From Caenorhabditis remanei (lineage: Eukaryota; Nematoda; Chromadorea; Rhabditida; Rhabditidae), in NCBI RefSeq assembly GCF_010183535.1, contig NC_071333.1, positions 10,352,587-10,416,586 on the forward strand: 64,000 bases of DNA. The letters are read 5' to 3'. Of this stretch, positions 1-11,600 are shown piece after piece (the first letter of the stretch is position 1; every line of letters starts with the position of its first letter). Both the position numbers and the translations under genes were made by a program. The notes beneath the pieces are model-generated. The model worked only from the letters and a program-made list of their open reading frames with translations. It was not told the origin of the DNA and ran no database searches.

Positions 1-24
1 TGTTTTCCCCACTATTAATGAGGA

Positions 25-213
25 ATGTTAAGAAAACCCTATCAGAAACAAAAAAAAGTGAAAACAAGTTTCGTTCAAAACGTGGTAACTGTTCTATATT
101 TTTCATTTGCGGTAGCAGGGTTTTATTACTTGTATCGTACAATACTTACGTTATGGTTGCAAAGCATGGACACTCAAACTCAAAAAATAGAAAATCCAGA
201 TGCGAGACAATAA
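25..213 (+). CDS. Possible small single-pass membrane protein
   Basis: This is an uninterrupted 62-codon frame starting at ATG 25. It encodes a basic N-terminus (about residues 3-13), one hydrophobic stretch rich in F, Y, L and V (about residues 18-47) and a polar tail ending in PDARQ. The layout fits a small single-pass membrane protein. I recognise no family and see no clear splice signals. The window begins 24 bases upstream, so an earlier exon cannot be excluded. It could also be a chance frame in AT-rich DNA. Confidence 0.25.
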   Translation: MLRKPYQKQKKVKTSFVQNVVTVLYFSFAVAGFYYLYRTILTLWLQSMDTQTQKIENPDARQ

Positions 214-1020
214 GGATTATCTATGGTTGGAGTCAGCCGGTTCAAAACAAAATAGTTTTGAAACATACTAGACGAGCACATGTGTCGAAGTTCGCATGGA
301 GGATAAAAGTGCACTGGGAGTGATAGATAGACAACGCTACTATAAAAAAATGATTGTAGGAATAGTGTTTACTGGTGTAAAATCATGTTAGTGACCGACA
401 ATTTAAAATAAGAGAACCCTCGAGAAGTTTATTGGTATCAAAAATTCAACTGGTTCCATTGAGTTTGAACGCTCCCAAGTAGTTTCACTGCACTCTGTAA
501 GAACTGCGGACTGGATCAAAAACAGAACCAGGTGAAAGTGTTTGTGAATGTTTTAAGAAATTTGGGTTTTTAAATGACAAACATGGGTTTCCAGCGATAA
601 AAGTGTTCAATGTTATTTTGAACGATAATTAGTAATCCCACTGTAATCAAATGTCGATCATTTCATAAAATCAGACGGAGTAGTTATATTTAATCGCGTG
701 TAAATTAAGAAATGTGCTAATAATACAGTTTTCGAGGGCTCATATTAGATATGGCTTATCTGTTTGTTTATAGATCCACCTTTTTTGTTTTTGTACCAAA
801 CCTTCCACTAAAAGGGCGTTGAAACCAGTAAATTCTATAATTTTCAAAAGCTGACCTCATTCATCTCACTTTTACTCGGGTGAGTATTACAGATATTCAG
901 CGGAAATATTCTATGTAGCGCAAATCTCCTTTCTGGTTTATTAAAGTTGCAATAAAATAAGTTTAGCACGTGCGTACCTTCATTTCTGATTTTTTTGGCC
1001 ATGACTCCATTTGTTGCTAG
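214..1020. other. Intergenic, no gene seen
   Basis: AT-rich sequence with frequent stops in all frames. I see no splice-bounded exon, RNA gene or repeat here. Confidence 0.5.
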
Positions 1021-1136
1021 ATGGATAATATCGAAAGACTACGACTCTGGCGGCGTGATAAATTGCAAGCTATTGTTTTTTTGATTCTGTTACTGATGGT
1101 TTCCCCTCCTTGGGGGCCTTGTTTGACAGTTTCCCG
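1021..1136 (+). CDS. Candidate upstream coding exon of the 1345-2539 gene
   Basis: From ATG 1021 the frame encodes a charged start (MDNIERLRLWRRDK) followed by a strongly hydrophobic segment (about residues 15-29), which could be a signal anchor. A possible donor (gtgtgt) follows at 1137. The exon would end in phase 2 and, spliced to the acceptor at 1344, reads straight into the frame that codes through the next exon. The whole model 1021-2539 then closes in frame as 354 residues. The donor is not a strong match, so this exon is a proposal that explains the reading frame and has no independent support. Confidence 0.25.
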
Positions 1137-1344
1137 GTGTGTTTTATTGTGTTTGAGCCAATACCAATGAACTGATATTTCCGTCATTTTTCTCATTTAC
1201 ATTACAATATGTGTGGTGGATTTCCTGGTCTTCTATTTTTTTAATCATTGTTTCTTGTGTTCTGACTGTTGTAGATTGGTACTTTTGTACTATTGTGTTC
1301 TTTCCGTTTCTACTAAACTCGTATGTCACATAAAAATTTTCCAG

Positions 1345-2539
1345 ATGGAAGCTCATCCAAAACCGGAGTTTTACCAAAAAAAAAATTAACGACGCCAGAA
1401 ACTCGCTCACACAAATCAAACAACTATTCGAGAGGACAATTTCGCAGCAAAGAAATCGATGTTTTGCTCGAAGAACACTATTGTCCGACTCACCTGATTT
1501 CGATTATTTATTGGATCTGCCTAATAATCATGATACATTGCAATCGGTAAGTCGAGATATAAGAATTTTTTGTTTAATCTTGAAAAGTCGATAATTTTAT
1601 TATTTATTATTTGTTTTCAGGAGAGCTTTACTGAGAGAGGATATCAATCTTTCGAAATGGAAATAAGAACACAAGTCTTAAACTTGGTTAAATCCATTGG
1701 ATTCGAAGAGGGATTCCCTTTTATTAGAGATATCAAAATGTTAAAAGATCATGTCAAAGCGACGATCGATAAAATAGAGAACATTGAGGTTCCACAATTG
1801 CGATCATGCCGTACCCAGCACAGAGCTGAGCAAGAACGGTAAGAGTTTGAGCAACTTCGTGGTGTGATTCATTATTTGTATCTTGAGCAGCAGTAGTGAG
1901 AAAATGTTGTTATGAATATTTTTTACAGTGTGGAACAGTCATGGAGAGAGTTTGGCTATTTGAGAGAAGACGTAGTTCAATCCATGGAACAAACACAAAG
2001 CGAAGGACAGCATTATCTGAGTATCGTCTACATCTGGTGGCGCGCCCGTGTTCAAAATTTCCTCCCATCTGACGATCTACAAGACAAGTTCATTGAGATT
2101 TGTGATGAACTTTATCTAATCAGTTTTGTTCCTCCACGAATTTTAAGACTCCCAAGTTTTCTGGGATTTCAACCAATTCCCATGGAAAAAACAGAACGTT
2201 CCCAACTCTCCCAGATTATCCGAAAATTCAAAACTGACTTCAACGAGGAAATTAACGCAATTTTTGCAAACGTCAATCAGTGCGTTTGCTTTTTTCATTA
2301 ATAAAATTCAAGAACGGTTTTCAGCGTTCTTGCTACTGATTATATAAATAAAGTCAAACGGTTCCGTGAAGACGTAAATGAGATTATAGAAAAAAAATGA
2401 ATCATTGCAGAACCTGGCAAGTTGTACTTTGATGGAACATTATCAGACTGCTGTTTGGAAAGTTCAAAGATCAATCAGAAACAAAGCGATGACGGATGTT
2501 GATGAACTCACGGAGCAGTTTGGATACTTGATAATCTGA
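1345..2539 (+). CDS. Unrecognised multi-exon nematode protein
   Basis: Five exons are supported by splice signals and continuous phase: 1345-1546, 1621-1838, 1929-2279, 2325-2373 and 2411-2539 (TGA). The protein is mostly helical and polar. Recognisable stretches are SLTQIKQLFERT in exon 1, KMLKDHVKATIDKIENIE in exon 2 and YIWWRARVQNFLP in exon 3; it ends EQFGYLII. I recognise no domain. The 37-nt intron 2374-2410 is unusually short. The ATG directly behind acceptor 1344 would give MEAHPKPEFYQKK, but that frame hits a stop after a run of ten A (1376-1385). The frame that codes through the rest of exon 1 is shifted by one base. Either an upstream exon (see 1021-1136) supplies the start, or one A too many is present through assembly error or mutation. 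The exon assignments from 1388 onward are firm; the start is not. Confidence 0.6.
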
Positions 2540-3663
2540 TTTGCTAGTGGAACAATTAAGCGCATGTTGCTTTTGTATTTTTTTGTACCTTTTCTCTCAT
2601 TTTATATTATGAGAACTTGTTAAATTCTGTAGATCTGACACTTTTTTCATTTGTTTCTTTCTCCCATGCTGTTATCTTTGCTTCTTGTTATACCTCCTAC
2701 TAGAGTATTGAGTTTAGATTTCTTGGTCAGAAATTTAAATTTTTGCGATCCAAATGAAATGCTCGCTAAGAACTTCATTTTCTTGAGAAAAAAATCCTGA
2801 TTTTTATACGCACGGTTCCTTTGAATCTTTTTGTTCTTTTTGTTTCATGTATGACTTCCTATGTCTTTTCTGTTTTGTCACCGCACTTTTCTTATAAATT
2901 TTTAAGCGGCGAAAAATTGTTTCAAACCTACTGTATTTTCAGATGAACAATATAACCAGCAAAACGCAGACCAAAATATCTGTTTTTTGGATATTAATGT
3001 CATACTTATGTTCTTTATTTATTGAGCGTTCATTTGGGAGAATACGTTGATATTTGGAGTGAACGTATTTCATTGGAAATTGTTTTTCCAGTTGTGTTAA
3101 AAAAACAAAAACGAAAATTGAACTGGTGACCTCAAAATAACCATGGCAGCGGTACTGCTCATGGTTTTTAGGTTCCATTGATGATAGTGGTCCTAATCAC
3201 GTTTATTCAGCCAACAATGATTTGTTTATAAAATGAAAAAAATGTGACTAGATGAAGCATTTTATCAGAAACACATCAGAAATTTGCTACCCTTTATTTT
3301 GTGTGATTCACTGTGTGAATGAGATTTATGGCAAATCTTTTCATTGTTGATCTAAACAAGTCTCAAGATTTTTAAAAAGAGAACGGGGAATACTACGGGT
3401 CAGAGAGGTTGTTAGTTTTTTGTTGATTAGAGAGCACGTTCGAATCAAATCGTTTGCCTGTATATTAACCGGCATGGTAGTCTAGTCATCTGTAAGATAA
3501 TTTTGCGTTTCATTTAACATACCAGTGCTACTCGTGTCTTAATGTTCAATTTTTTTCCATGTGAAATCTTCAATAAAATAACTGTTATATCTTTTGGAGA
3601 TTTGATAGCAGCACTTTTCCTATCAGATCATCACTGATTTGTGAATTTTGGTTAAGGTTGCAA
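2540..3663. other. Intergenic, no gene seen
   Basis: AT-rich, with many T runs. Short frames such as the one at 2939-3178 on the minus strand have no codon bias, splice context or family resemblance. Confidence 0.45.
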
Positions 3664-4597
3664 TACTGTAGTTATTTCCGATGAAAAAGAGAGTGGTGGT
3701 TTGATCTCGAATCACTTAGCGTGGGCAAGGCATGTCATGTACTCTAATCTTGTTAAATAGATTAGGAGTCACAAAAATGTAGAAACGCCGATGTAACTAA
3801 ACCGGGATCCGTGCTCCTTCATTTTTTAATCTGTTAGACCGAAGAGTACTAATACTTTTGTTTGTCCATGTTAATGCTGAGCGGATCTTTGACGTGCAAA
3901 AAGAAATCTCTGAGAAGATATTTTCAGATTCGTTCGATTTACAATACAATGGAAATCTATGAGTAGTGCTGAAAATTCTTCGACGAGGATTGACATTTAA
4001 CACAATGAAACACCGGATAAAACATATGCTTATCAGTGTCAAATGGCATCCGGATTGCTAACAGGCACGAAATCTTTGGTTCTGCAAATGCGATCGAGCA
4101 GATCGGTGACAAACAAATTTAAAATGGATTTCATGGGAGGCAATAATTTATTTGGCATTTAAGAAAAGAACGATAAATCATGTGATCTCTTTTATGCTTG
4201 AACTCCTTCCAACTCAGGGGCATGGTGCTTTTCGGATGTTTGCTTTCAAAGTGCTGCTTGTAAGTTTTTGGATCCGGCATCATGCTCTGCAAATAGTCAC
4301 TTTCCAACTACAGTATCCCGATTACGTGATCATGGATTCAAAGAAGACACAATCTAAATGTATCATTCAACCAAGACACCTTCAGAATCTTCAGACGTCA
4401 TCATCACCTTTGTTTACAGATACGGGACAGCGGGTGTCTTTCGAGTAATCTCTTCCAACTACATTTTTTATACTCAAAACCCAATCAAACAAAAATCAAA
4501 ATAAATCAAAGCCAAATGCAAAGTCACCGTATACCGGTGTCGTAAGCACCTTCGTCAGCAAAATCGAAAAGGTTTTCGAAAAAGGAAATGTGATCAA
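3664..4597 (+). repeat. Left copy of an inverted duplication
   Basis: This segment reappears in reverse complement at 7704-8640 with roughly nine in ten bases identical by eye. Small differences occur throughout, and there is a divergent patch near 3713-3737. It contains a canonical intron-like piece: a gtaagt donor at 4260 and a ctacag acceptor ending at 4314. On the plus strand one frame runs almost the whole length from about 3808 to 4445 but is broken by three stops. The element may therefore be a decayed gene fragment copied at the DNA level, or an internally deleted transposon. No transposase or known repeat family is recognised. Confidence 0.75.
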
Positions 4598-7468
4598 TGA
4601 CTCAGCTGATTTTTAGAAAGGAAATTAAAGAAGTTGCTTTCGATAGGCAACGGGGCATTGTGGCAGCTCTAAGTCACATCCAGTGCAAGTTTCGTTAATT
4701 CAAAGGAATACGGATCAAATGTAAAAACTATTTTTAACTATAACATCAGCTTTGATTTAGTTGAATTTTTTCAATGACCGCAAGTGCTTCTAAAGAACAA
4801 CAGATTCATATAATAGACAAACAAAAAAAACAAGTTGATGGTCACGTCCAGCAACAACCAGGGAAATAAAAATGTGTCCAAGTGGTGACGTATTTTTCAG
4901 TATTACTTGGTTATTTGGCGCTGAAAACTTTTCACTAAATTGGTATATAATTTTTAATTTTCTATGTATTCAAAAGAGCATTGAAGATGTGTTTCATGCC
5001 GAATCTTGTCACTTTCCAGTACATGCTTCTTTCCCCAATCCACTCATTTGGTGTGACCAATGCAGAGGTTTTCATTGTTTTTTGGTAAGTGTTTCGTATT
5101 ACTCCCTGACAAAAATAATTTTTTATAAAGAGAATATTTCTTTGCGGTAAACAATTGTTTATTCCGTGATCACTCCGTTTTGAAAAATTTAACTCAATTT
5201 TTGTGACAGTTTTTGTCATTACCAAAACAAATGTTGCGTGTCTTCGCATAAGCACACCTAATTAACTTCTTATTTTAACAATACTTCGCAACATTTTTTT
5301 GATAGATTAATATTGCATTTTTTAGTAAGAGTTGCCTGACATTGTGTGGTATTCTTGTTTTATTGATGAGATGACCACGAAAAGAACAAAAATGTGCCCA
5401 AAATAGAATAGCAACACAGCCAATGAAGCTTATGAATCAGAAGATCAAATTATACATGAGAAAAAATTAAATAAACGAGAAAAGCAACCTGAAGATAAAA
5501 ATATGCGTACGAAGCTTGGATCGAAAACACTGCATTTCAGGACAATTGAAGAGTCTGTGACAAAAGTAGTTCATGTAAAGACACGGACCATTTTCTTCAC
5601 AAATACTTGCTTCAATTAAAATCTCCAGATACGAGCAAAAACATATGTTTCAAACCAATATTTCACATATTTGCAAATTTAATTCTCTAGCATTTCTTCA
5701 TAACACAGAAGTTTGAAAAATTATCTTTCACACATTAAATTTATTTAGTTCTTGATCATCTTCTCACGTGAAAGGTTTTTATTTGAGAGACGGAAATACA
5801 TTGTTTAATTACAATGTTTTTCCACGAGGTTTCTTTTGATTTCCTTCTCGAAAATTAAAAAAGTGCAAAGTGCTAAAAGCATTGGATGCTAAAGCAGATC
5901 TAAAACATCTTCAAAGCAGCGTAATCCGCTTTATTCTTTCCTTTTAGTGCATAATATTGAAAAGCATATACGTATATATTTTCATTTCGTTCTCAAGGAT
6001 ATATTTCTTTTCCAAACCTATAGGACATTAATTAAACATATGTATATGAGTTGCTTCTTCATTTATGTTATCTGGAAATCTAGCCCCCAAATAGTTTTAT
6101 TCGAGTCTGAAACTTTTTCTGAAACTTCCTTCACTGACTCATTCAAGACAAGTTGTTATTTACTTTGTTTGTTTTTTTCCACCTGTCCCTTCAAATTTAT
6201 AGTTTCTGCTCTTGTAGCCTCCGTTTATAGAATTGACCAAAACTAGTTACTTCCTGGAAACCACTGTATGTGTTTTTTGGTTGTTGCGAGAACCTGCAAA
6301 AAGAGAAACACAGTGACATTTCCTGCTCAGTGAGCAGGGCAAAGAATATGTGTGACTAATAACATAATCTACTGGCTTTGACGTTAGTGCCTCCGTCAGA
6401 GGAAAAGGCAGAAATAGATTTTGCACGAAGGAGGCTACACATTCACGAAAGAATAGAAAACTTCGAGTAAAATGCGATGAGTAATCTCAGTGAGTGCTAA
6501 AAATGGAAGATAAGGAAGAACAGTAAAGAACAAAAACAAAACAACAGAAGAACAATAACAAAAAATACAACTCTTTTGAAGTCTCCAAAATTAAAAATAA
6601 AGGAGATTATGCATTTCTCACTTTGGTTTCTTTTTTGTGTTTTAACAGTATATGACCGTGCCCGAGTTCTAAATGCTCGACTTTTAGAGAGTAAGGCTCA
6701 TCTTTTGAAGATTCAAACTGTTTACTTTCTAATGAAAATATGTTACTCACACTTCTCAAACTCCACGAATGGTTTACCAAATCTTTTTTTTTTCATTCGA
6801 CTATGATCATGCTCCAGCATCACGTGTGAATTTCCCTCTTGAGCTTCTCAAAGCCGAATACATACTTATCATGTGGAAAATGATTCAGTTTGGTTTCTTC
6901 TATGAATCAAAGTTAGCCGAACCTCAAAAGGAAAAGATATCAAGATTGTCCTATTCGCCTTACGAGTAGATCAGACAGGAAACATTCCGCCGATTTCTCT
7001 CATCCAATCCTTTTATTTTTGGTCTTTCTTCGCAAAGACAGTATGCATACGAACATCGCCCGACTAGAATAGATAAAGCAAGACGGGAGAAAAACGGGTT
7101 TCCTTAGCGCAAAATGACAGTCGCACTCGCCGTCCAACACTGCCCAATCATTTTTGTTTTGAATCCAAACACAGATTCATGTGACTTAATTTTTGTATAT
7201 CTAATGAATACATTTTATTCTCTCCGTCATTTGTTCCCTCATTGTTTTAGCAGTATTCAGTGGTTATTGAGAGAAAAGAGATGGTGAAAACTGTCTACTT
7301 TTTCAATCAATTTCTCCTTTCGATCTTTCTTCTCTCTTGATTTTCTATTGTCTCCCTCGTTTTTGGACACGTTTTCATTTCCCGATTCGTCGCTGGACAC
7401 GACCTCCAACTTTCTTTTCTCTCCGTCCTTTTGTTTGGTTTTCATCTAAATTTTTTTGTTGTTTCAGA
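4598..7468. other. Spacer between the inverted copies, no firm gene
   Basis: Mostly AT-rich noncoding sequence. Two weak coding hints exist. Around 4980-5088 a plus-strand frame reads HFPVHASFPNPLIWCDQC before a gtaagt donor at 5089, which resembles the first half of a C1 zinc finger (H, then CxxC), but no second half is found. At 6609-6967 two overlapping frames begin with a hydrophobic MHFSLWFLFCVL and end RLSYSPYE, without a convincing acceptor between them. At 6322-6338 there is a 17-bp near-perfect palindrome (CCTGCTCA, G, TGAGCAGG). Confidence 0.4.
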
Positions 7469-7650
7469 ATGGCTCGCGGTCACCAAAAAGCTTTATCCCA
7501 ACAAAGAAATGCTGAAAAGACAGCAAAAGCCAAGAAAGCTGTGGTATGACTTTTGACCCTTTTTCAGTCAAAATTGAAAGAAGTTTGCAGGGAAGCGACC
7601 AAAAAAATGCAGCAATGAAGTCGTTGCATCATAAATGCACCGTTTGCATG
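7469..7650 (+). pseudogene. ZNF706-like small zinc-finger gene, 3' exon missing
   Basis: Exon 1 (7469-7543) starts behind acceptor gtttcag and encodes MARGHQKALSQQRNAEK and a Lys/Ala-rich tail. Exon 2 (7591-7650) adds SDQKNAAMKSLHHKCTVCM and ends in a gtacgt donor. This matches the N-terminal two thirds of the ZNF706 family (a 4F5/SERF-like MARGxQK start, then the first CxxC pair of a C2H2 finger; about 76 residues in man). The expected last exon, with the two histidines in a QHFExKHP-type motif, is not found downstream. About 53 bp after the donor the right copy of the inverted duplication begins. An acceptor ending at 8652, beyond that copy, opens a 42-codon frame with an HxxxH motif, but its phase does not match exon 2. 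The gene is probably broken, or its last exon lies elsewhere. Confidence 0.6.
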
Positions 7651-7703
7651 GTACGTGATAAAAAGCAATTTCCTTAGTTTCCATCCCAAGAATAGGTTGA
7701 GCC

Positions 7704-8640
7704 CTTGATCCCATTTCCTTTTTCGAAAACCTTTTCGATTCTGCTGACGAAACTGCTTACGACACCGGTATACGGTAACTTTGTATTCGGTTTTGATTTA
7801 TTTTTGATTTCCGTTTGATTGGGTTTCGAGTATAAAAAATGTAGTTGGAAGAGATTATTCGAAAGAACCAGACTAAACCCATGTCCCGTATCTGTAAACA
7901 AAGGTGATGATGACGTCTGAAGATTCTGAAGGTTTCTTGGTTGAATGATACATTTAGATTGTGTCTTCTTTGAACCCATGATCACGTAATTGGGATACTG
8001 TAGTTGGAAAGTAATTTTTTGCAGAGCATGATGCCGGATCCAAAAACTTACAAGCAACACTTTGAAAGCAAACATCCGAAAAGCACCATGCCCCCAGAGT
8101 TGGAAGGAGTTCAAGCATAAAAGAGTTCACATGATTTATCGTTCTTTTCTTAAATGCCAAATAAATTATTGCCTCCCATAAAATCTCTTTTAAATCTGTT
8201 TGTCACCGATCTGCTCGATCGCATTTGCAGAACCAAAAATTTCATGCCTGTTAGCAATCCGGATGCCATTTGACACTGATTAGTTTATGTTTAATCCGAT
8301 GTTTCATTGTGTTAAATGTCAATCCTCGTCGAAGAATTTTCAGCACTACTCATAGGTTTCCATTGTATTGTAAATCGAACGAATCTGAAAATATCTTCTC
8401 AGAGATTTCGTTTTGCACGTCAAAGATCCGATCAGCATTAACATGCACAAACAAAAGTATTAGTACTCTTCGGTCTAACAGATTAAAAAATGAAGGAGCA
8501 CGGATCCCGGTTTAGTTACATCGGCGTTTCTACATTTTTGTGATTCCTAATCCATTTAACAAGATTAGAGTACATGAGATGTACTGGATAATCCAAGATC
8601 AAACCACCATTCTCTTTTTCTTCGGAAATAACTACCGTAA
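7704..8640 (-). repeat. Right copy of the inverted duplication
   Basis: Reverse complement of 3664-4597. The match stops inside at about 7704 (ttgatccc) and outside at about 8640 (the ctaccgtaaccc end). The same intron-like gtaagt...ctacag piece is preserved, so the duplication was not made through a spliced RNA. Its inner edge lies about 50 bp from the truncated ZNF706-like gene, which suggests that the rearrangement removed or displaced that gene's last exon. Confidence 0.75.
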
Positions 8641-11600
8641 CCCGATTTTCAGATGAGTCATCGACCCCCCGTTATAGTCAATCTTTTGTCCGAAACCATG
8701 CAGCTGCACATGAAAAATTCACTTCTTTTTCTTATATCATCCAGCGATTGGGTTCATTGACAATTCATAAAAATGATGTTATAAAAACCAATTAGCATGA
8801 TGGCCATCGAACCTTATTGGGTTTTTCTGTCTTACTCAAAAGAGATATCGAGATGAGAGTACGTGTGTCCTGTTGGAGAAAAAGAAGAAGATCCAGTTCA
8901 ATGGCCGATGTTTGCTCTTTCGAAATGATATGAAATGAATTACATGTTAGGCTTGCAGAACAGAGTCTCTTCGTTTTTTGACGATGACAAATCATATGTG
9001 AATGAATTGAGTTCAATGCACATTAGTCAACTTCTGATAGATGAAAACTTGCTAAGAAACACTCAGAGAAGCAGAATGACTGAAAAGAAAGAGAACGAAA
9101 TAAGCAAATTGTGAATTTTTGAGGAATATAACCAATTTGTGAAATCAAGAAGAAACAAGAAAATAAAATTAGACGGTTAAATGATAACTGATTTTTTCAT
9201 TATAAGTTCCAATGATTTCACAGCGCCGTGTACCCCTTCCAAGTTTCTATTCAATGACTAACAACTTCCAAATCTCTAAGTTCGAGAAAATGTTTTCCAA
9301 AGTTCATCACCTATCATTATATTCTCGAAGATACCACAAAATCAAAGATTCACAGCCAACTTTCTGTGATTGTTCACCCTTTTTGAATGTTAGTCTAGAG
9401 ATATTTTCCAATTTTCAGAAAGGTTTGACAGGTTGTTTACCAAGTTTTGTCTAAAAGTAAATGTTCCTTGTCAAATACCAGAGAACTAAACTTTACACCA
9501 GGAAGCAGACTTACCAAAAGGTAAATGTTGCAGATTTCAACAAGAAGTTTGAAATAATAAAAAATTATTAGGTTACTGTAGATATAGATTCTTGTGTTGG
9601 GTGCTGTCTTCAGATCTAGGGAATACCGTAACCTCGTTTTTCCGAGTTCTCAAATAAAATTCAATTGCATTATTCATCCCTTCTACACTTAATCTTTTTC
9701 CAATGCCGATATTTTTCTGATGTTTCAAAAAGTTTTTCTTCGGTGAAAGATCTTAGTTCGCTTCAAAATCTTTACCCCAACCGAATTGACTCTGTCTCTT
9801 CCGGCTCACCGACCTTTCCCGTTACGTCGGCTATCGTCACCGTGTTTGTGTCTTCTTCCAACATCTTAAAAATACAATTGTCAATCGCGAGAAGGATCTT
9901 AAAACTACGATTTTCAGCCACGAGAACAATGTTAATCCGAGTCTTATGATTTTTTGTGACAAGATCACAGACAAATGTCATAAACGTGAGGAATCTAGAT
10001 CTGAACCCAATTTTTGTATGATATAAGTCGATCAGAAGAGGTTGTTTACCCGTACACTTCGTAAGATCATGACCTGAGTATGACACAGATCAAGTCTCAA
10101 TCAGAAGGCCTCCCAACTTCCGGGTCGAGCGTCAAGGATACTGTAGAAAGTTAGTGTGGGTTGATATAATATCGAATCGTATTTCTTCAGATATATTCGC
10201 TTTCTTTAGCTCTCCACCAGCTCCAAAGTTCTGTATAGACTCCAGAAAGTGAATCAGCAGACACCAAATGAAATGATTTGAAAACAAATTTGGATACAAT
10301 TCTTTGAAATCTACAAACCATCAGAATCCAGACGAGATCAAACTCATATGCCAAATTAAAAGTTTTGTATGATCATTTTTTTTGAAATCATTAAAACTTG
10401 AATGTTATTTAAGTTGAATTAAGTCTTAACCACCATCTCAGTAAACGTCTAAAACGATAAATCCCTGTTTTCGTCTTGCTTTTGATATATCACCCACACT
10501 AGAATTAATCATAAAACGGGTGAGATTTTGAATGATCTGATTTGGAAGCAAACGGAGTACTGTAGTTGTATATGTTGTTTTCGTATTTTGTCTGAACAGG
10601 TTTCAGCTGCTCTATAACACCTGTAGGACACATCTCCAAGGCTTAATTTACCTTTTTGGTATAACAATAAACATCAGCTAAGACCACACTTCAAGCACAT
10701 GATTTCTTCCAATATTGCAATTCTTGTGAAGTGAATACATGATGAATTCATCTACTGCAAGGTTATCACCTGCTGCCTTTTGTAACTTAAAGAACAAAAT
10801 CTCAAAGAAGAGTCCTCTTATAATTTTCAGATAATCATCCCCTCGAATCGAATTTCAGCTCTTTCCGGCAAGTTCAATATCTCTCACCTGTTTTCGCAAC
10901 AATTTAGTATGATAAATCATGCGTTAACCGTCGTTTTTTCAATTTCCTATGCCAACGGTCATTTCCTGTCGAAGTCTGGAATATTCCATTATTTTCGATT
11001 TCGAAAAAATAATTGGATAATTTCCGGTGACTGTTGACGTTATGCACGCTATCCGGTGTAGCTATCGTACCCCGGCGATTCCAGACTCTCCTCTTTGAAA
11101 AAATGGAGAGTCTGCAAAAATGGAGAGGATAACGCTACGTGATCAGGGTAATTTCCGATCACACGATACCACTTGACGTCTTTGACCAATTGAACTGATG
11201 TGCAGAATTTCCGGGAGAAAAATCTCAATTCTCGCACGTCAGGTCTCACTAGTCAGATGAGTGTTGCAAAGTTACATCCGATCCAATAAGTTTGCAAATT
11301 GAATGAAAAAAGTGTGACGAAAGGAAGTGGGCTTTAGATGAATATTACTTTGTAGTTTCTGTGACAGAATGTTATGAATCATAAACCGAAAGTTCAGAAC
11401 AATTAGAAACAAAGATCTATGTTGGGACATCTGATTTTTGCCCACTTAAAATTCAGAGCCGAATATGTGACATTTCCTCAAAGGTTACTCACTTCACTCT
11501 GGCAAACTTGAAAAACTACAAATGCAGAAATTATTTTTTTCAATTATCTTCCAAAGTTGATTATCTGAAGTGTAATGTAAGGTGCAGTGAGACGATACAT

